Shown piece by piece: positions 30,368-40,147 of a stretch of DNA of 64,000 bases (the stretch's first letter is position 1; each line of letters opens with the position of its first letter). This DNA comes from Veronia pacifica (lineage in GTDB: Bacteria > Pseudomonadota > Gammaproteobacteria > Enterobacterales > Vibrionaceae), in contig NZ_LYBM01000004.1 in NCBI RefSeq assembly GCF_001707825.1, positions 62,001 through 126,000 of the forward strand. The letters run 5' to 3'. The notes under the pieces are model-generated. The model was not told where the DNA came from. It saw only the letters and a program-made list of their open reading frames with translations, and did no database searches. A program made the position numbers and the translations under genes.

Positions 30368-32416
30368 TCAGTTTACCGAGCAGGCACCCAATGCTTCCCA
30401 TCCACCCCACTGTCCAGAGGTCGCTGGATCTTTACCGCGAGTCCACCATCTGGCTTTATAACGTTTGCCCTGATGAGAGACGATATCGCCTGATAGATAC
30501 ACCTTGTCGGCTAACCATGCTGGCTCACTACAATTGTCAGGATTACCACTGTCTTTAAGCACGATGCTTTCACTCAGGGTACTGCTCAGGCCTTCCTCAT
30601 CAGTGACTTTCAGTGTCACTGTGTATTCGCCGTAGTTACGGTAAGTATGAGACGGAGCCTCCGCAGTGCTGGACTGACCATCACCGAACGTCCACAGGTG
30701 GCTGACAACACCCTTATCGTCTGACGACTGGTTGCTGAACGTGACCTTAAGATCATTCACATCAAAGCTGAAGCGCGATTGTGGCGGCTCATTCTTACAA
30801 CCTGTGTCATCGTCATCATCTCCGTCACCCACCTTCTTCCATACATTGGTATAGATGTCAGGGCGGGCACCGGTCGACCACCAAATCGCCTCATAAATGC
30901 TGCCGTTGTAGCGAACTCTGTCGCCCATCGAGTAGGATGTGGTTTCTGACCACTCAGGCGCAGATTCGCTCAGCAGACAGGTTTGACTGATAGTCACTTC
31001 TTTCGTCGCCATATCGCTCAGGCCATCTGCGTCAGTAACCGTAAGCCTGACAGAATAAGTACCCGCGCTGCTGTAGGTATGTCTGGGTGATGTCATCGTA
31101 GACTCATTACCATCGCCGAAGCTCCAGCGATAATCGACAATGCCCTTATCATCGGTTGACTGATCAGTGAAAGCGACAGTACTGCCATCTTTCGAGTAGC
31201 TGAACCCAGCGACCGGACTTTCGAGAGAATCACCACCTAAGTCAGTCATTTCAACCGCATAAACCAGTGCCAGCTTGGCAAACTTGAAAGCATGAGCGGC
31301 GGCATGACCACTTTGCGCCAGCGTGTCGTTGACGGTATGAATCGCCTTGTTGTGTTCACCAAATTTTGATTCAGACGGCATAGACGCCGGGAAGCCATTT
31401 CGGTGCCATGAAGCATGGTCAGAACAGGCATAGCCACACGCGGTCGAATTGGCGCGATACTCCGGTAAATACTCAGAGACCAGAGATTTCAGGAACCGGG
31501 TTTGCTCGTCGTTGGTGTAATCACTGATAAAGTAGAAATCATCCATTGAGCCGTGGTAGTTGGTCATATCCAACTGAAGAACACCCTTAACGTCTTTATT
31601 GGTGTTCTTATATTCAGCCGCAATTTCAGCCGAGCCTTTAAGGCCCACCTCTTCTGCCGCATAACCCATAAATTGTAAGGTGCGGTCGGGCTTAAAGTTA
31701 GGCTGGCTTGCCAGTACCCGAATTACTTCGGTGAAGGTCGCAATACCGGAGGCGTTATCGTCTGCACCCGGTGCGCGGGTGTTCTCGCCTGTGCTTCTGC
31801 CTACCGTTGAATCAAGGTGACCACCGATGACCACGATCTCATCGGGTTTGGTATGGCCTTTAAAGGTAAGAATGACTGAGTCCTGAGGCCAGTCTCTGTG
31901 GTTATATTTTTCAACCGTCATATCTGAACGGCCACTCGCCAACGACTGCCATTCATCATGAATATAATTTGCCGAATTGACACCGTGAGTCGTGGTGTAA
32001 AAGCGGTTGGTGAAATTCGACAGGGAACGAATCATGTCAGTGATCCGCGATTCCTGTACCTGACCCAGCCAGTTCGGAATATCGGATTTGGCTGTCAGGG
32101 AGGGGGCAGTGAAATCGGTTTTGAGCTGCGCCGCGAGAATGGCCTGTTCAGCATCTTCCCGCGAGTTGTGGACCATGTAGCCCGGACAACGAAAAAAGTC
32201 ATCGTGCATCAGGGCAGTGAGCAGGTCCTGTTGGTCACTGTCAATACGGATCACTGCGGCCGGAGAGGCGGCAAAGCCCTTCACATCCGATACCAGAGCG
32301 TATCCGTTCAGTGACGATATGGTTGGCAGTGTATCTTTGTCCACCGTCAACCATAGCTGCTCTGCACTGACTGCCGCTGGCAGCATCAGTGACACAGCAA
32401 GTAAAGATTTGTACAT
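30368..32416 (-). CDS. Secreted M28 aminopeptidase with PKD and chitin-binding-type repeats
   Basis: 682 aa, secreted (signal peptide MYKSLLAVSLMLPAAVSA). A propeptide-like segment runs to about residue 100. Then comes an M28 zinc aminopeptidase domain (100-400) with metal ligands VIGGHLDS, APGADDNASG, YAAEEVGLKGS, LQLDMTNYHG and SDHASWHRNG. Two PKD domains (about 405-480 and 545-625; WSFGDGN and WTFGDGQ) alternate with two CBM5/12-like modules (about 490-540 and 632-680; YSMGDRVRYNG and YLSGDIVSHQGKRYKARWW). It probably removes N-terminal residues from peptides outside the cell, while the repeats bind chitin or other particles. The module order, with two CBM-like units on an aminopeptidase, is notable. 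A terminator follows. Confidence 0.9.
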   Translation of the reverse strand: MYKSLLAVSLMLPAAVSAEQLWLTVDKDTLPTISSLNGYALVSDVKGFAASPAAVIRIDSDQQDLLTALMHDDFFRCPGYMVHNSREDAEQAILAAQLKTDFTAPSLTAKSDIPNWLGQVQESRITDMIRSLSNFTNRFYTTTHGVNSANYIHDEWQSLASGRSDMTVEKYNHRDWPQDSVILTFKGHTKPDEIVVIGGHLDSTVGRSTGENTRAPGADDNASGIATFTEVIRVLASQPNFKPDRTLQFMGYAAEEVGLKGSAEIAAEYKNTNKDVKGVLQLDMTNYHGSMDDFYFISDYTNDEQTRFLKSLVSEYLPEYRANSTACGYACSDHASWHRNGFPASMPSESKFGEHNKAIHTVNDTLAQSGHAAAHAFKFAKLALVYAVEMTDLGGDSLESPVAGFSYSKDGSTVAFTDQSTDDKGIVDYRWSFGDGNESTMTSPRHTYSSAGTYSVRLTVTDADGLSDMATKEVTISQTCLLSESAPEWSETTSYSMGDRVRYNGSIYEAIWWSTGARPDIYTNVWKKVGDGDDDDDTGCKNEPPQSRFSFDVNDLKVTFSNQSSDDKGVVSHLWTFGDGQSSTAEAPSHTYRNYGEYTVTLKVTDEEGLSSTLSESIVLKDSGNPDNCSEPAWLADKVYLSGDIVSHQGKRYKARWWTRGKDPATSGQWGGWEALGACSVN

Positions 32417-32726
32417 AGTGATATGTCCTTATTAGAAAAGGGTATGAGTTTCAGGGACAAACCACTCGATATCTGGCAATGAGAAATACTGCGTAATGAG
32501 ACTTCGTTTCGTGGCCACATATCAGACTGACAGGCTACTACATTGTCCGGAAAAGCATATCCAGACTATTTGAAAGGAAATAGCAGCGAGACAGGAAAAT
32601 ATAGTTTCAACTCAGCCTTGAGAGTGACCACGATATAAATGATGATTGTTATTGAATGGGCAAATAACTCCAGTGAGAGCGATCAACAAATTAACAATGA
32701 AATCAATGTTTTGCTCGGTTAAGGAG
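32417..32726. other. Intergenic region upstream of the aminopeptidase gene
   Basis: About 310 nt with no coding signal, holding the aminopeptidase promoter on the minus strand. A small hairpin (AGCCAGT/ACTGGCT, 32727-32745) overlaps the stop of the next gene but has no T run. Confidence 0.4.
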
Positions 32727-32734
32727 CCAGTAAA

Positions 32735-34036
32735 TCACTGGCTTTCCTCGCTGATGTGAAAATGTCGGGTGATGGGCGGCGTGTAATTCACAGAGCCAAA
32801 AATACACTTGGCTTTGGTGAGCCATCCTTTGTTGTAATACACCTCATACATTATCTGTAGTATCCCTGAGAGCAGCAGGCGGATAGGGTTGTGATGAAGC
32901 TTGGGCTTGCCCCATAAACCCACATCTGGTTTGGGAGCGTCAGGTTTTGGCAGCTCCTTAAAGGTGCCGAATACAATATCCCAGCAATAAGCAATACCGC
33001 CGCCTATATTCACCTGATTGGTAGTATTGGAGGTAACAATCTCCTCATCATTGGAGTGATGCAGGTAGTGGTAAAGTCCGTTACCGGAAATAAAGCACAG
33101 CACCCTCGTCCAGCGGGAGCGGATCCCTTCCTTGAACAGCGCAGTCTGATGACCATAAGGGTCAGCAAAGGTGATGATCAGGTGGAAGAAAAACATCTCC
33201 ATAAAGAGGTGTTCTTCATAAAACAGCTTGGCAATTGCTGCAAACAGGAAGGTTTTGGCAAACACCACACCGATGAAAAATGGAATGGACGTGATCACCA
33301 CATTAGTCGTCGCAGGTGTCAGGATGTCCGGCATGTGATGAAACCTGTGCAGGGTCAGCCACATAAAACGATTCAAATGGCACAAACGGTGTACCCAGTA
33401 ATGGAAGAAGCCCTGCGCCACATAGGTCAGAATAAATGCCGCCAGCAAAGGTAACTCAATCACAGTGGGAATAGAGTCTGCCAAGGTGATCGCCGCATGG
33501 ATGAGATTTTCTACCGCATTAAAGCCCGCCTGAAAATCAAACCCCAACCACCAACCTATGGTACCAATCATCACCACAGTTGCGAAAACAAACACCACGT
33601 TAAGACTGTTAGCGACCATAAACAGCACAATGGTTTTTATCGGCAAAGCCGAATCATTGCTGGAGTATGCCAGTTGTCCGCGCAGGAACAACTGTAGCCT
33701 GTTGGCAAGGTTAGCCCCCAGCGCCAGTAAAGATAGCCAGAATAATATGGGGGAATCATCATGAAGATCGGTAAAGAAAGATAAAATCAGCGACCATTCC
33801 CACGCGTCACCCAGACCGAACCCAAGAAAGATCCCCGGATAGGTCTGTACCATGACAAAGGTAAATACCACGATAAAACCGATCAGTGATATCCGCTCGA
33901 TAAACTTGAGGCTGTCAGGTAGATCTGGGATCTCGGCATTAAACAATAAATACAGCCAGCTTCTTTTTTTACGTTTCGGCGTACTCGACTCTTCTGCGGG
34001 TTTTGATGCCGACAACGGTTGAGAAGGTTTTTGCAT
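32735..34036 (-). CDS. Sterol desaturase / fatty acid hydroxylase family membrane protein
   Basis: 433 aa from ATG 34036, chosen for its GGGAGGA ribosome site; a longer upstream reading lacks one. Several transmembrane segments are visible. The eight-histidine di-iron signature appears as HYWVHRLCH, HRFHH and, later, HYLHHSN, placing it in the fatty acid hydroxylase superfamily, which adds hydroxyl groups or double bonds to lipids at the membrane. The substrate cannot be told. A hydrolase gene ends 23 nt upstream, so the two form an operon opposite a TetR regulator. Confidence 0.85.
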   Translation of the reverse strand: MQKPSQPLSASKPAEESSTPKRKKRSWLYLLFNAEIPDLPDSLKFIERISLIGFIVVFTFVMVQTYPGIFLGFGLGDAWEWSLILSFFTDLHDDSPILFWLSLLALGANLANRLQLFLRGQLAYSSNDSALPIKTIVLFMVANSLNVVFVFATVVMIGTIGWWLGFDFQAGFNAVENLIHAAITLADSIPTVIELPLLAAFILTYVAQGFFHYWVHRLCHLNRFMWLTLHRFHHMPDILTPATTNVVITSIPFFIGVVFAKTFLFAAIAKLFYEEHLFMEMFFFHLIITFADPYGHQTALFKEGIRSRWTRVLCFISGNGLYHYLHHSNDEEIVTSNTTNQVNIGGGIAYCWDIVFGTFKELPKPDAPKPDVGLWGKPKLHHNPIRLLLSGILQIMYEVYYNKGWLTKAKCIFGSVNYTPPITRHFHISEESQ

Positions 34037-34059
34037 ACTCAATCCTCCCAAAGACGTAA

Positions 34060-35013
34060 TTAACGTTGAGAAATATGGAGATCGATGACATCTGCTGCTT
34101 TGCTTGGTACTTCAAGGAAGGGGAGGTGACCAATATTATTGAAAATCACCTTTTCCGATCCCGGGATCTTATTATGAAAAACATCCGCCATATCCGGACT
34201 CAGTAACTTGTCCTGATCACCCCAGAGGATCAGTGTCGGCACGAAAATATTGCTGAGCTGGTTATCCAGCAGATCCTTGCGGTATACCTGACGGAAAATT
34301 TGACGATGACGAGGTGTACGGGCAATAGCCTCCTCTCCAAGATAATTACGAACCCAGAAAGGCACCCAAGGTGGATCAGACATGGTCATATCCAGCGTAC
34401 GCTCATAGTCAGCCTGTGTTTCCGGCTCGAAGATTGGCCTGCTGTTTTCGCCTTTACCTTTGTCCAGTTCGGTTTGGGTGGGTGTTATCACGCCTGCTGC
34501 ATTGACCAGTGTCAGGCTGGACACATCTTCAGGATGCGTAATGGTATAAAGCGCCGCGATATGTCCGCCCATTGAAGAGCCAACAAGGTGATAGCGCTTG
34601 GCTAAATCCAGGTGTTGTAAAAAGTGATTCAGGCGGGCAACCTGCTGAGAAATCGCATAATCTGACTCAGGAAAATATGAGCTGCGGCCAAAGCCCGGCA
34701 GGTCTGGCACTATCATGCAGCCAGCACTATCGATATTTCTGGCAAAACGGAACCAGTGCGAGGCCTCAGCGGTAAATCCGTGTATCAGCACCAAGCAGGT
34801 GTCTGCTTTGTTATCGCTGTCCTGCTTCACGTAGTAAATCCACTTGTCTTTACCCACGTTCACACTTTGCTCATCCAGCCCCGCCAGCATGGCCTCAAAA
34901 GAGCGGTTTGTCTCAAATGTCCATTGCCCTATTGATGCAGAGGCCGACAAACTCAAGCCACAAAGCAGCAAGCCTGCCGCAAGCTTGATACCGTGTTTTA
35001 CCAGACTATTCAT
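34060..35013 (-). CDS. Exported alpha/beta hydrolase
   Basis: 317 aa from ATG 35013, supported by an AGGAAGGAA ribosome site and by the signal peptide that then begins the protein (MNSLVKHGIKLAAGLLLCGL, ending SASAS). The alpha/beta fold shows an oxyanion-hole LIHGFTAEASHW, nucleophile Ser in GSSMGGHIAAL, Asp in LILWGDQDKLL and His in NIGHLPFLE. It is likely an esterase or lipase of the periplasm or outer membrane. It is co-transcribed with the desaturase-like gene downstream. The divergent TetR gene starts about 280 nt away and probably controls it. Confidence 0.85.
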   Translation of the reverse strand: MNSLVKHGIKLAAGLLLCGLSLSASASIGQWTFETNRSFEAMLAGLDEQSVNVGKDKWIYYVKQDSDNKADTCLVLIHGFTAEASHWFRFARNIDSAGCMIVPDLPGFGRSSYFPESDYAISQQVARLNHFLQHLDLAKRYHLVGSSMGGHIAALYTITHPEDVSSLTLVNAAGVITPTQTELDKGKGENSRPIFEPETQADYERTLDMTMSDPPWVPFWVRNYLGEEAIARTPRHRQIFRQVYRKDLLDNQLSNIFVPTLILWGDQDKLLSPDMADVFHNKIPGSEKVIFNNIGHLPFLEVPSKAADVIDLHISQR

Positions 35014-35291
35014 GATTCGTTCCTTCCTCACATTCACTTCTTGTCACCTGTTTATTCTTCTATTAAACAACTGAAAATAAGTGTGTTAATCCGTTACTTT
35101 CGATGAACTAGCTACTGACATTTATCTGATGCATATAACCGAAACCAGCCTTAAATTAAGCGGTTATCCCTATACTGAAACAGTAGAAAGGGCCTCTGTT
35201 ACTGCACCTTTGGCTTATTTGGGTATATCATAAATTATAAATATACTCGTATAGTACTCGCATTTGAGTACATGGCCGGAGGGGGGAAGAC

Positions 35292-35948
35292 ATGCCTACC
35301 ATACCGATAGATCCCAATGCACCATTACCCGCGACTTCCCTGATAAAGATCCCAAGACAGCCGCGCTCCATTGCCATGGTGCATTGCATTCTCAATGCCG
35401 GTATCGAGATCATCAGGGACAACGGATTGCAAAGCATGACCACCAACAAGGTGGCAGATCGTGCCGGGGTGGGTATTGGATCCCTGTATCAATACTTCTC
35501 CAACAAAGAGAGCATTCTGGCCGGGATCATCGAGCGATCACTGTTGGAAGTGGAGCAGATCCTGCAGAAGTTTCTGGCAATGAATATTGATATAGATGCC
35601 GATACCTTGCTGCGATCAGGGTTAGTGGTCATGCTGCGTTACTACGACAGTTATCCCAATGTGATCAAACCCATATTGCGCGAAGCTCCCTTGCTGGCAC
35701 AGGGCAGTGCAGCGGTATTAATTGAAAGGCTGCTCACGGATTTTTTGCAGGCATATCTGCTGCATAACAGCCACCGTTATCGGATCAGACGGGGCTATGC
35801 CGGAATGTATGTGACTGTTAATGCAATGATTTATATCTTTATGAAATGGACAGTCGACCCCTCACCCATGCTCACTGAAGAAAAGCTGGTAGACGCCATG
35901 ATGGATCAAATGATGAGCGCAGTGGAAGTGATAGAACCCACCCAGTGA
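35292..35948 (+). CDS. TetR-family transcriptional regulator
   Basis: 218 aa. The N-terminal helix-turn-helix (residues 30-75: ILNAGIEIIRDNGLQSMTTN then VADRAGVGIGSLYQYFSNKE) is a clear TetR DNA-binding domain. The C-terminal part is a variable ligand domain. It is divergent from the hydrolase/desaturase operon, the usual layout for a repressor of that operon. ATG 35292 has GGAGGGGGG upstream, but spacing is slightly long. The ligand is unknown, perhaps a fatty acid given the neighbours. Confidence 0.85.
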   Translation: MPTIPIDPNAPLPATSLIKIPRQPRSIAMVHCILNAGIEIIRDNGLQSMTTNKVADRAGVGIGSLYQYFSNKESILAGIIERSLLEVEQILQKFLAMNIDIDADTLLRSGLVVMLRYYDSYPNVIKPILREAPLLAQGSAAVLIERLLTDFLQAYLLHNSHRYRIRRGYAGMYVTVNAMIYIFMKWTVDPSPMLTEEKLVDAMMDQMMSAVEVIEPTQ

Positions 35949-36189
35949 TCGCGTATTCGCCTCACTTTAATGCGTCATCTGCCAGCACCCACTCGCCGCT
36001 ACTTACATAGCCTGAGCCTCTGCGACTCACAATAAGCCTCTGCAACTCAAAATAAATATCATCATCATTGAACAACTTTATTTGAACGTTGTTCATAATA
36101 AAACTAGAATACAAAACGCTGTTGCATTGGGATATGTAACCTTAGTGAACGTTTAACGGATTTTCTCATTGTGCAGTAAGAGTACAGAT

Positions 36190-36858
36190 ATGATCTCAGA
36201 ACAACTTGATTGCGTTGACGTCCTCAGCGCATCTCTCCCCGTGAAATCACAACGGAGAAAAACACCGCGTACGGCCCAGGGTTTCACGCTGGTCAGCATG
36301 ATAGTCACCATCGTGATACTGGCAACCTTGGCGGTAATCGCGTCAGCTCACTATACCTCTTTTTCTGCTGACGCCCGCACCGCCGCACTCAAGTCAGTGG
36401 CCGGAAACATCGCATCAACCGCTGAAATGACCCATGCTGAAATGGTAATGGCAGGTCTTGCAGGATGGAATCCAAAACATAGCGAGCTGAGAAGAGCAGT
36501 CCGTGGCGGCTATTTTGGCGATGACGAACCGGGTCGTAACCCCTTTGCCTTCTGTGGGCACGATTGCTATTTCATGATGGGTTACCCGTCAGCGGGATCG
36601 AAAACCCTCTCATCACTTGTCGATGGTATCGGCCAGAAAGACGACATAGTGTTTGCGGGTTGGGGTAACAACGACCGACAAGCACAGGGGGTAACAGGCA
36701 CTAGTGTTCTTCTTGCTCTGTTCTCTTTTCGCGATAACGTGAACATCAACAAAAGCAACCCTGGCAACAACACGCTTAAAAAGCACAGTTGCTACATCTG
36801 GTATGCAGGCAGCAGGCCTGGCCGCAGCTATAAGCTCGGCGTCTCACCCTGTAAGTAA
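36190..36858 (+). CDS. Type IV pilin-like protein with a long leader
   Basis: 222 aa from ATG 36190 (a TTG at 36169 is also in frame). After about 31 residues of polar, basic leader comes G-FTLVSMIVTIVILATLAVIA, a class III prepilin signal: a Gly at -1, Phe at +1 and a 20-residue hydrophobic helix. Position +5 is Ser where Glu is usual, which may mean a non-canonical or tip subunit. The body contains four cysteines, with pairs FCGHDCYF and KHSCYIW, that could form disulfides. It lies alone, away from any pilus assembly gene in this window. It may be an accessory pilin or competence pseudopilin. Confidence 0.7.
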   Translation: MISEQLDCVDVLSASLPVKSQRRKTPRTAQGFTLVSMIVTIVILATLAVIASAHYTSFSADARTAALKSVAGNIASTAEMTHAEMVMAGLAGWNPKHSELRRAVRGGYFGDDEPGRNPFAFCGHDCYFMMGYPSAGSKTLSSLVDGIGQKDDIVFAGWGNNDRQAQGVTGTSVLLALFSFRDNVNINKSNPGNNTLKKHSCYIWYAGSRPGRSYKLGVSPCK

Positions 36859-37234
36859 AACGATTGAGAGAGCATTCTTTCGTTATACAGCTTTCTTCCC
36901 TCCACCTCATTATCAGCAAGTCATCATACTAAAGGTTGCGACATGGCCGTTTGGTAGTGAGGTGAGCCGTCTATTTCTTATCTTGCCTTCCTTCCTTTCA
37001 TGCTTCTTACTGCAATTACTCACTCCTGCGGTAAACCCTCTTTAACCGCTGTGAGTCATACATCAGCGCAACGTTGTACCAAAAAAAAGAAACGCGCTGT
37101 TTGGGCGGCGCATGAGAAGAAGAGGGCGGCATATGAACAAAAAGGGGCGACAAAGTGTGCTTCATTTAAGGCTATATAAGCATTGGGTTGCAAAGCTTAT
37201 ATGCATACTGACCTTTAGTGGGGAACACAACACA
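36859..37234. other. Intergenic region before the SDR gene
   Basis: About 375 nt with no supported gene. An upstream in-frame extension of the SDR frame to 37112 is Arg/Lys-rich and lacks family support, so it is treated as non-coding. A GGGGAA sequence 10-15 nt before ATG 37235 may be the ribosome site. Confidence 0.4.
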
Positions 37235-38071
37235 ATGAAAAACATAAAAGACAAACATGTTTTAGTTACAGGCGCAGGCAGTGGTATTGGCAGGGCTACC
37301 GCCATTGCCTTTGCTCAAGAAGGCGCGAAGTTGTGGTTGGTAGATATTAATGAACTAGGAAACAAAGAAACGGCCGATACCATTCGTGAGTCAGGTGGAG
37401 AGGTAAGCGTTCACTACTGCGATGTCACCGATGCAGAGGCGATGAACGAGCTGGCCAATACCATTCATCAACAAATCGATCATATCGATATACTGGTAAA
37501 TAATGCCGGAATCGGTGCCGCAGGACGGTTTATCGACACCCAGTTGGAAAGCTGGCAGAAAGTGCTTTCCGTCAACGTAATGGGCGTCGTTCACGGCTGC
37601 CATGCCTTTTTGCCCCGTATGGTGGAGGCTGCCAAAAGAAATCGCAAACAGGCAGGCCACGTGATCAACCTGTCTTCGCTGGCAGGTTACTTTGCCCCGC
37701 CAGACTTATCCATCTACAGCACCAGTAAATTTGCCGTGTTTGGCTTTAGTGAGTCTTTACGTGCAGACATGGCAAAGTACGGGATTGGGGTCAGCACCAT
37801 TTGTCCCGGCATTGTGTATACCCCCATCGTGGAGAATGCGCTGGCCGAGGGAGAAATGGCAGAAAAGCCGGAATCTCTCGACAAAATGGTCGCCTTCTAC
37901 AAAAAGCGTAACTTTTTGCCCCACCGCGTGGCCGAGCAGATAGTGAAGGCGGTGAAACGCAACAAAGGCGTTTGTCCTGTCACGCTGGAGAGCCACTTTA
38001 TGTATTTCATGAAACGGCTTATTCCGGGGATAGTTGGCAGAGTGTCGAGAATCGACAACCCAATCGTTTAA
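37235..38071 (+). CDS. Short-chain dehydrogenase/reductase
   Basis: 278 aa classical SDR. The nucleotide-binding TGAGSGIGRATAIAF is near residue 12, NNAGIGAAG near 92, catalytic Ser in NLSSLAGY near 145, and Tyr-x3-Lys in YSTSKFAVFG near 160. An acidic residue after the second strand (LVDINE) suggests NAD preference. It oxidises or reduces an unknown alcohol or ketone. It starts MKNIKDKHVLVTG, the normal SDR opening. It could belong with the neighbouring lipid-enzyme cluster, but no operon is shown. Confidence 0.88.
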   Translation: MKNIKDKHVLVTGAGSGIGRATAIAFAQEGAKLWLVDINELGNKETADTIRESGGEVSVHYCDVTDAEAMNELANTIHQQIDHIDILVNNAGIGAAGRFIDTQLESWQKVLSVNVMGVVHGCHAFLPRMVEAAKRNRKQAGHVINLSSLAGYFAPPDLSIYSTSKFAVFGFSESLRADMAKYGIGVSTICPGIVYTPIVENALAEGEMAEKPESLDKMVAFYKKRNFLPHRVAEQIVKAVKRNKGVCPVTLESHFMYFMKRLIPGIVGRVSRIDNPIV

Positions 38072-38341
38072 TCGTCTCTGGGCATTGAACATGAGACGTT
38101 AAAACGAAAAAGTGACCGCCCATTTGACCCTCAGTGCTGAAAAGCAAAAGAGTGTTAAACGCGGCCACTTTAATAGAAAGAGACAGAGGGTAGGTGATAG
38201 AAGATGATAAAAGTAAGCCATCACTTACCCTAACGGCCTTCTATCAATTAGCCTAACGGCCAGCTAGCACATGGCCTGCTTTATAAAAGCCAGGGCAAAA
38301 AATGCAGTGAGCAAAGGGTTGTGAGCAGGCGGTTTATCGCG

Positions 38342-38584
38342 TTACATCAAGAAAAACCACGCCACCACACTGATAACGACCAACACCAAACCGAATTTTG
38401 TTTCAGTGGGCAGAGTCTCGTAGTTTTTCTCTCTTACCCAGCCCAAAAACATCAGTGTGAAGCCAAACCACTTGGCGACAGAGGCTAACTGCGCAGGCAA
38501 AAATCCACCAGTGGCAAAGTTGACGCTCTCGATAATGGCAACCAACAGACTGACAACAAACAACACTTTGACGGCTTTATCCAT
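38342..38584 (-). CDS. Small membrane protein of unknown function
   Basis: 80 aa with three likely transmembrane helices (VLFVVSLLVAIIES, ASVAKWFGFTLMFLGW, FGLVLVVISVVAWFFLM). A TTAAGGAGTAGTC ribosome site precedes ATG 38584, supporting translation. No family recognised and no operon partner is evident. Confidence 0.6.
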   Translation of the reverse strand: MDKAVKVLFVVSLLVAIIESVNFATGGFLPAQLASVAKWFGFTLMFLGWVREKNYETLPTETKFGLVLVVISVVAWFFLM

Positions 38585-38954
38585 TTAATGACTACTCCTT
38601 AATTGCTATAAGCCATAACGGCTGCAAGCATACCAGAACCTCTGGCCGTTGATGCACTTCTGCGTATAAAATCCAGTATTGATACGGAATGTGAAGTTAT
38701 CTTTATTTACAGAGAGAAGTTATTTTTCTGCTGCTGATTAATCTATATACCAAGTAATAGCCCGGTCGCCCGAGTCGTCATCGCGTAACAGCGCCACAGA
38801 TTCACAGCATTAAATCCTCATCCTTCCCGTTTGCCAGTCTCGTCGAAACACCGCGCTTACCTTTTCATCGTCAGTCGCAATTTTCATCGTGACCCGTTGT
38901 TACCCTTGAGTAAATCGTTACGCTTCTGCTCCCTTTTATTGAGAGGTCATCTTT
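38585..38954. other. Intergenic region at the left edge of the accessory island
   Basis: 370 nt with no coding signal. A TTGAGAGGTCATC sequence gives the next gene's ribosome site. Confidence 0.4.
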
Positions 38955-39515
38955 ATGAAGAAAATCAATGTGGTCGGCACCAGCGGAAGCGGTAAATCAT
39001 TTTTCTCAAAACAGTTGGCTGAAAAGCTCGGCGTACCTTATTTAGAGATGGATGCGATATTTTGGAAGCCCAATTGGCAGATGTCTTCAGATGAGGAATT
39101 TTTTGCCAATCTCAGTACCGCGCTCGAACGGGATGCCTGGGTATTGGACGGCAACTACAACAGAACCCGACCGATAAAATGGAAGGACGTAGATACTGTT
39201 GTCTGGATTGATTACTCGTTTACGCGAACGCTCATTCAGGCCATTAAGCGCGCCTTAATGCGGGTAATGTCAAACAAGGAGATTTGGCCGGGCACAGGAA
39301 ACACAGAGTCGCTCAAAAAGCTGTTCTCCAAAGAGTCGATTGTTTGGTGGACGATAAGGAACTACCACAAAATAAAGCGTCGCTATGAAGCGGATTTAAA
39401 CGCAACCGACTACTCACACATCCGCTTTGTCCGCATTCAGAGCCGCCGTCAGGCAAAAGAATTTTTAGCCTCGCTTGATGGGGTTGAGCATAGAGTGGGG
39501 TGTTCTGGAAGTTAG
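38955..39515 (+). CDS. P-loop kinase, adenylate kinase-like (topology-modulation type)
   Basis: 186 aa. Walker A is GTSGSGKS at residues 8-15, followed by YLEMDAIFWKPNWQMSSDEEF and WVLDGNYNRTRP. These match the group of small kinases annotated as adenylate kinase-like or DNA topology modulation (FlaR-like) proteins. The substrate is not known. An AGAGGTC ribosome site precedes ATG 38955. It lies directly upstream of the recombinase remnant, so it may belong to the island, though base composition is closer to the core. Confidence 0.78.
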   Translation: MKKINVVGTSGSGKSFFSKQLAEKLGVPYLEMDAIFWKPNWQMSSDEEFFANLSTALERDAWVLDGNYNRTRPIKWKDVDTVVWIDYSFTRTLIQAIKRALMRVMSNKEIWPGTGNTESLKKLFSKESIVWWTIRNYHKIKRRYEADLNATDYSHIRFVRIQSRRQAKEFLASLDGVEHRVGCSGS

Positions 39516-39579
39516 CGAGATGGGTTTGTGCGTGCAGGTGGCTATGTTGCCACTTGCACGCATTGGACATTTTACTTCC

Positions 39580-39953
39580 GCAAAAATACGCCATCTTTCA
39601 GTTGCTAACGCCAAGTCAAAATCAGGCGAACCGTACCGCTGAATAATGAAGCCTCTGAAACCTTGAGTGAGTGGCGAACGCAAACCCCAGATAACAGCTA
39701 TGTGTTTCAGGGCAAAACAGGCGTACCACTCACAGACGTTAAAAAGCCATGGGTCACTGTGCTCGATATTGCATTGATTGAGAGCTTTAAATTTCACGAC
39801 CTACGTGACCACTTTGCCAGTAAGCTGATGATGGCGGGTGTTGATTTGAACAGAGTTCACGAGTTACTAGGCCATTCAGGCCTAAAGATGACGCTAAGGT
39901 ATACACACTTAGCGCCAGAGCATAAGGCGGCAGCTGTAAATTTGATTTGTTAA
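39580..39953 (+). pseudogene. Tyrosine recombinase (phage integrase) C-terminal remnant
   Basis: The plus strand reads AKIRHLSVANAKSKSGE from 39580 and then, after a frame change near 39627-39630, RTVPLNNEASETLSEWR and on to a stop at 39953. The C-terminal catalytic region is present: H-x-x-R in FHDLRDHFASKL, His in VHELLGHSGLKMTLRY and the nucleophile Tyr in LRYTHL. The N-terminal DNA-binding domain and the first catalytic Arg are missing. It is a dead integrase and marks the left side of a mobile island. No attachment site was found by eye. Confidence 0.85.
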
Positions 39954-40147
39954 TACCATTTTTACTGAAAGTTTAACTAGTCCACTTGTATTTATTGATA
40001 GGATATTTAAAAATGTCGATGGAACTTAAAGATAATATAGTTAGAAAATATTGCGCTGGTATTTACTATCATTAATTTAAAAACAGTATTTTTCTGAACA
40101 TGGATGTTCAATTAAATTATTCTAGAATAAAAATTTAGAAATGTTAT

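Noticed and set aside
37112-37234. N-terminal extension of the SDR frame
   Set aside because: Basic and without family similarity; SDR proteins begin at MKNIKDKHVLVTGAG.
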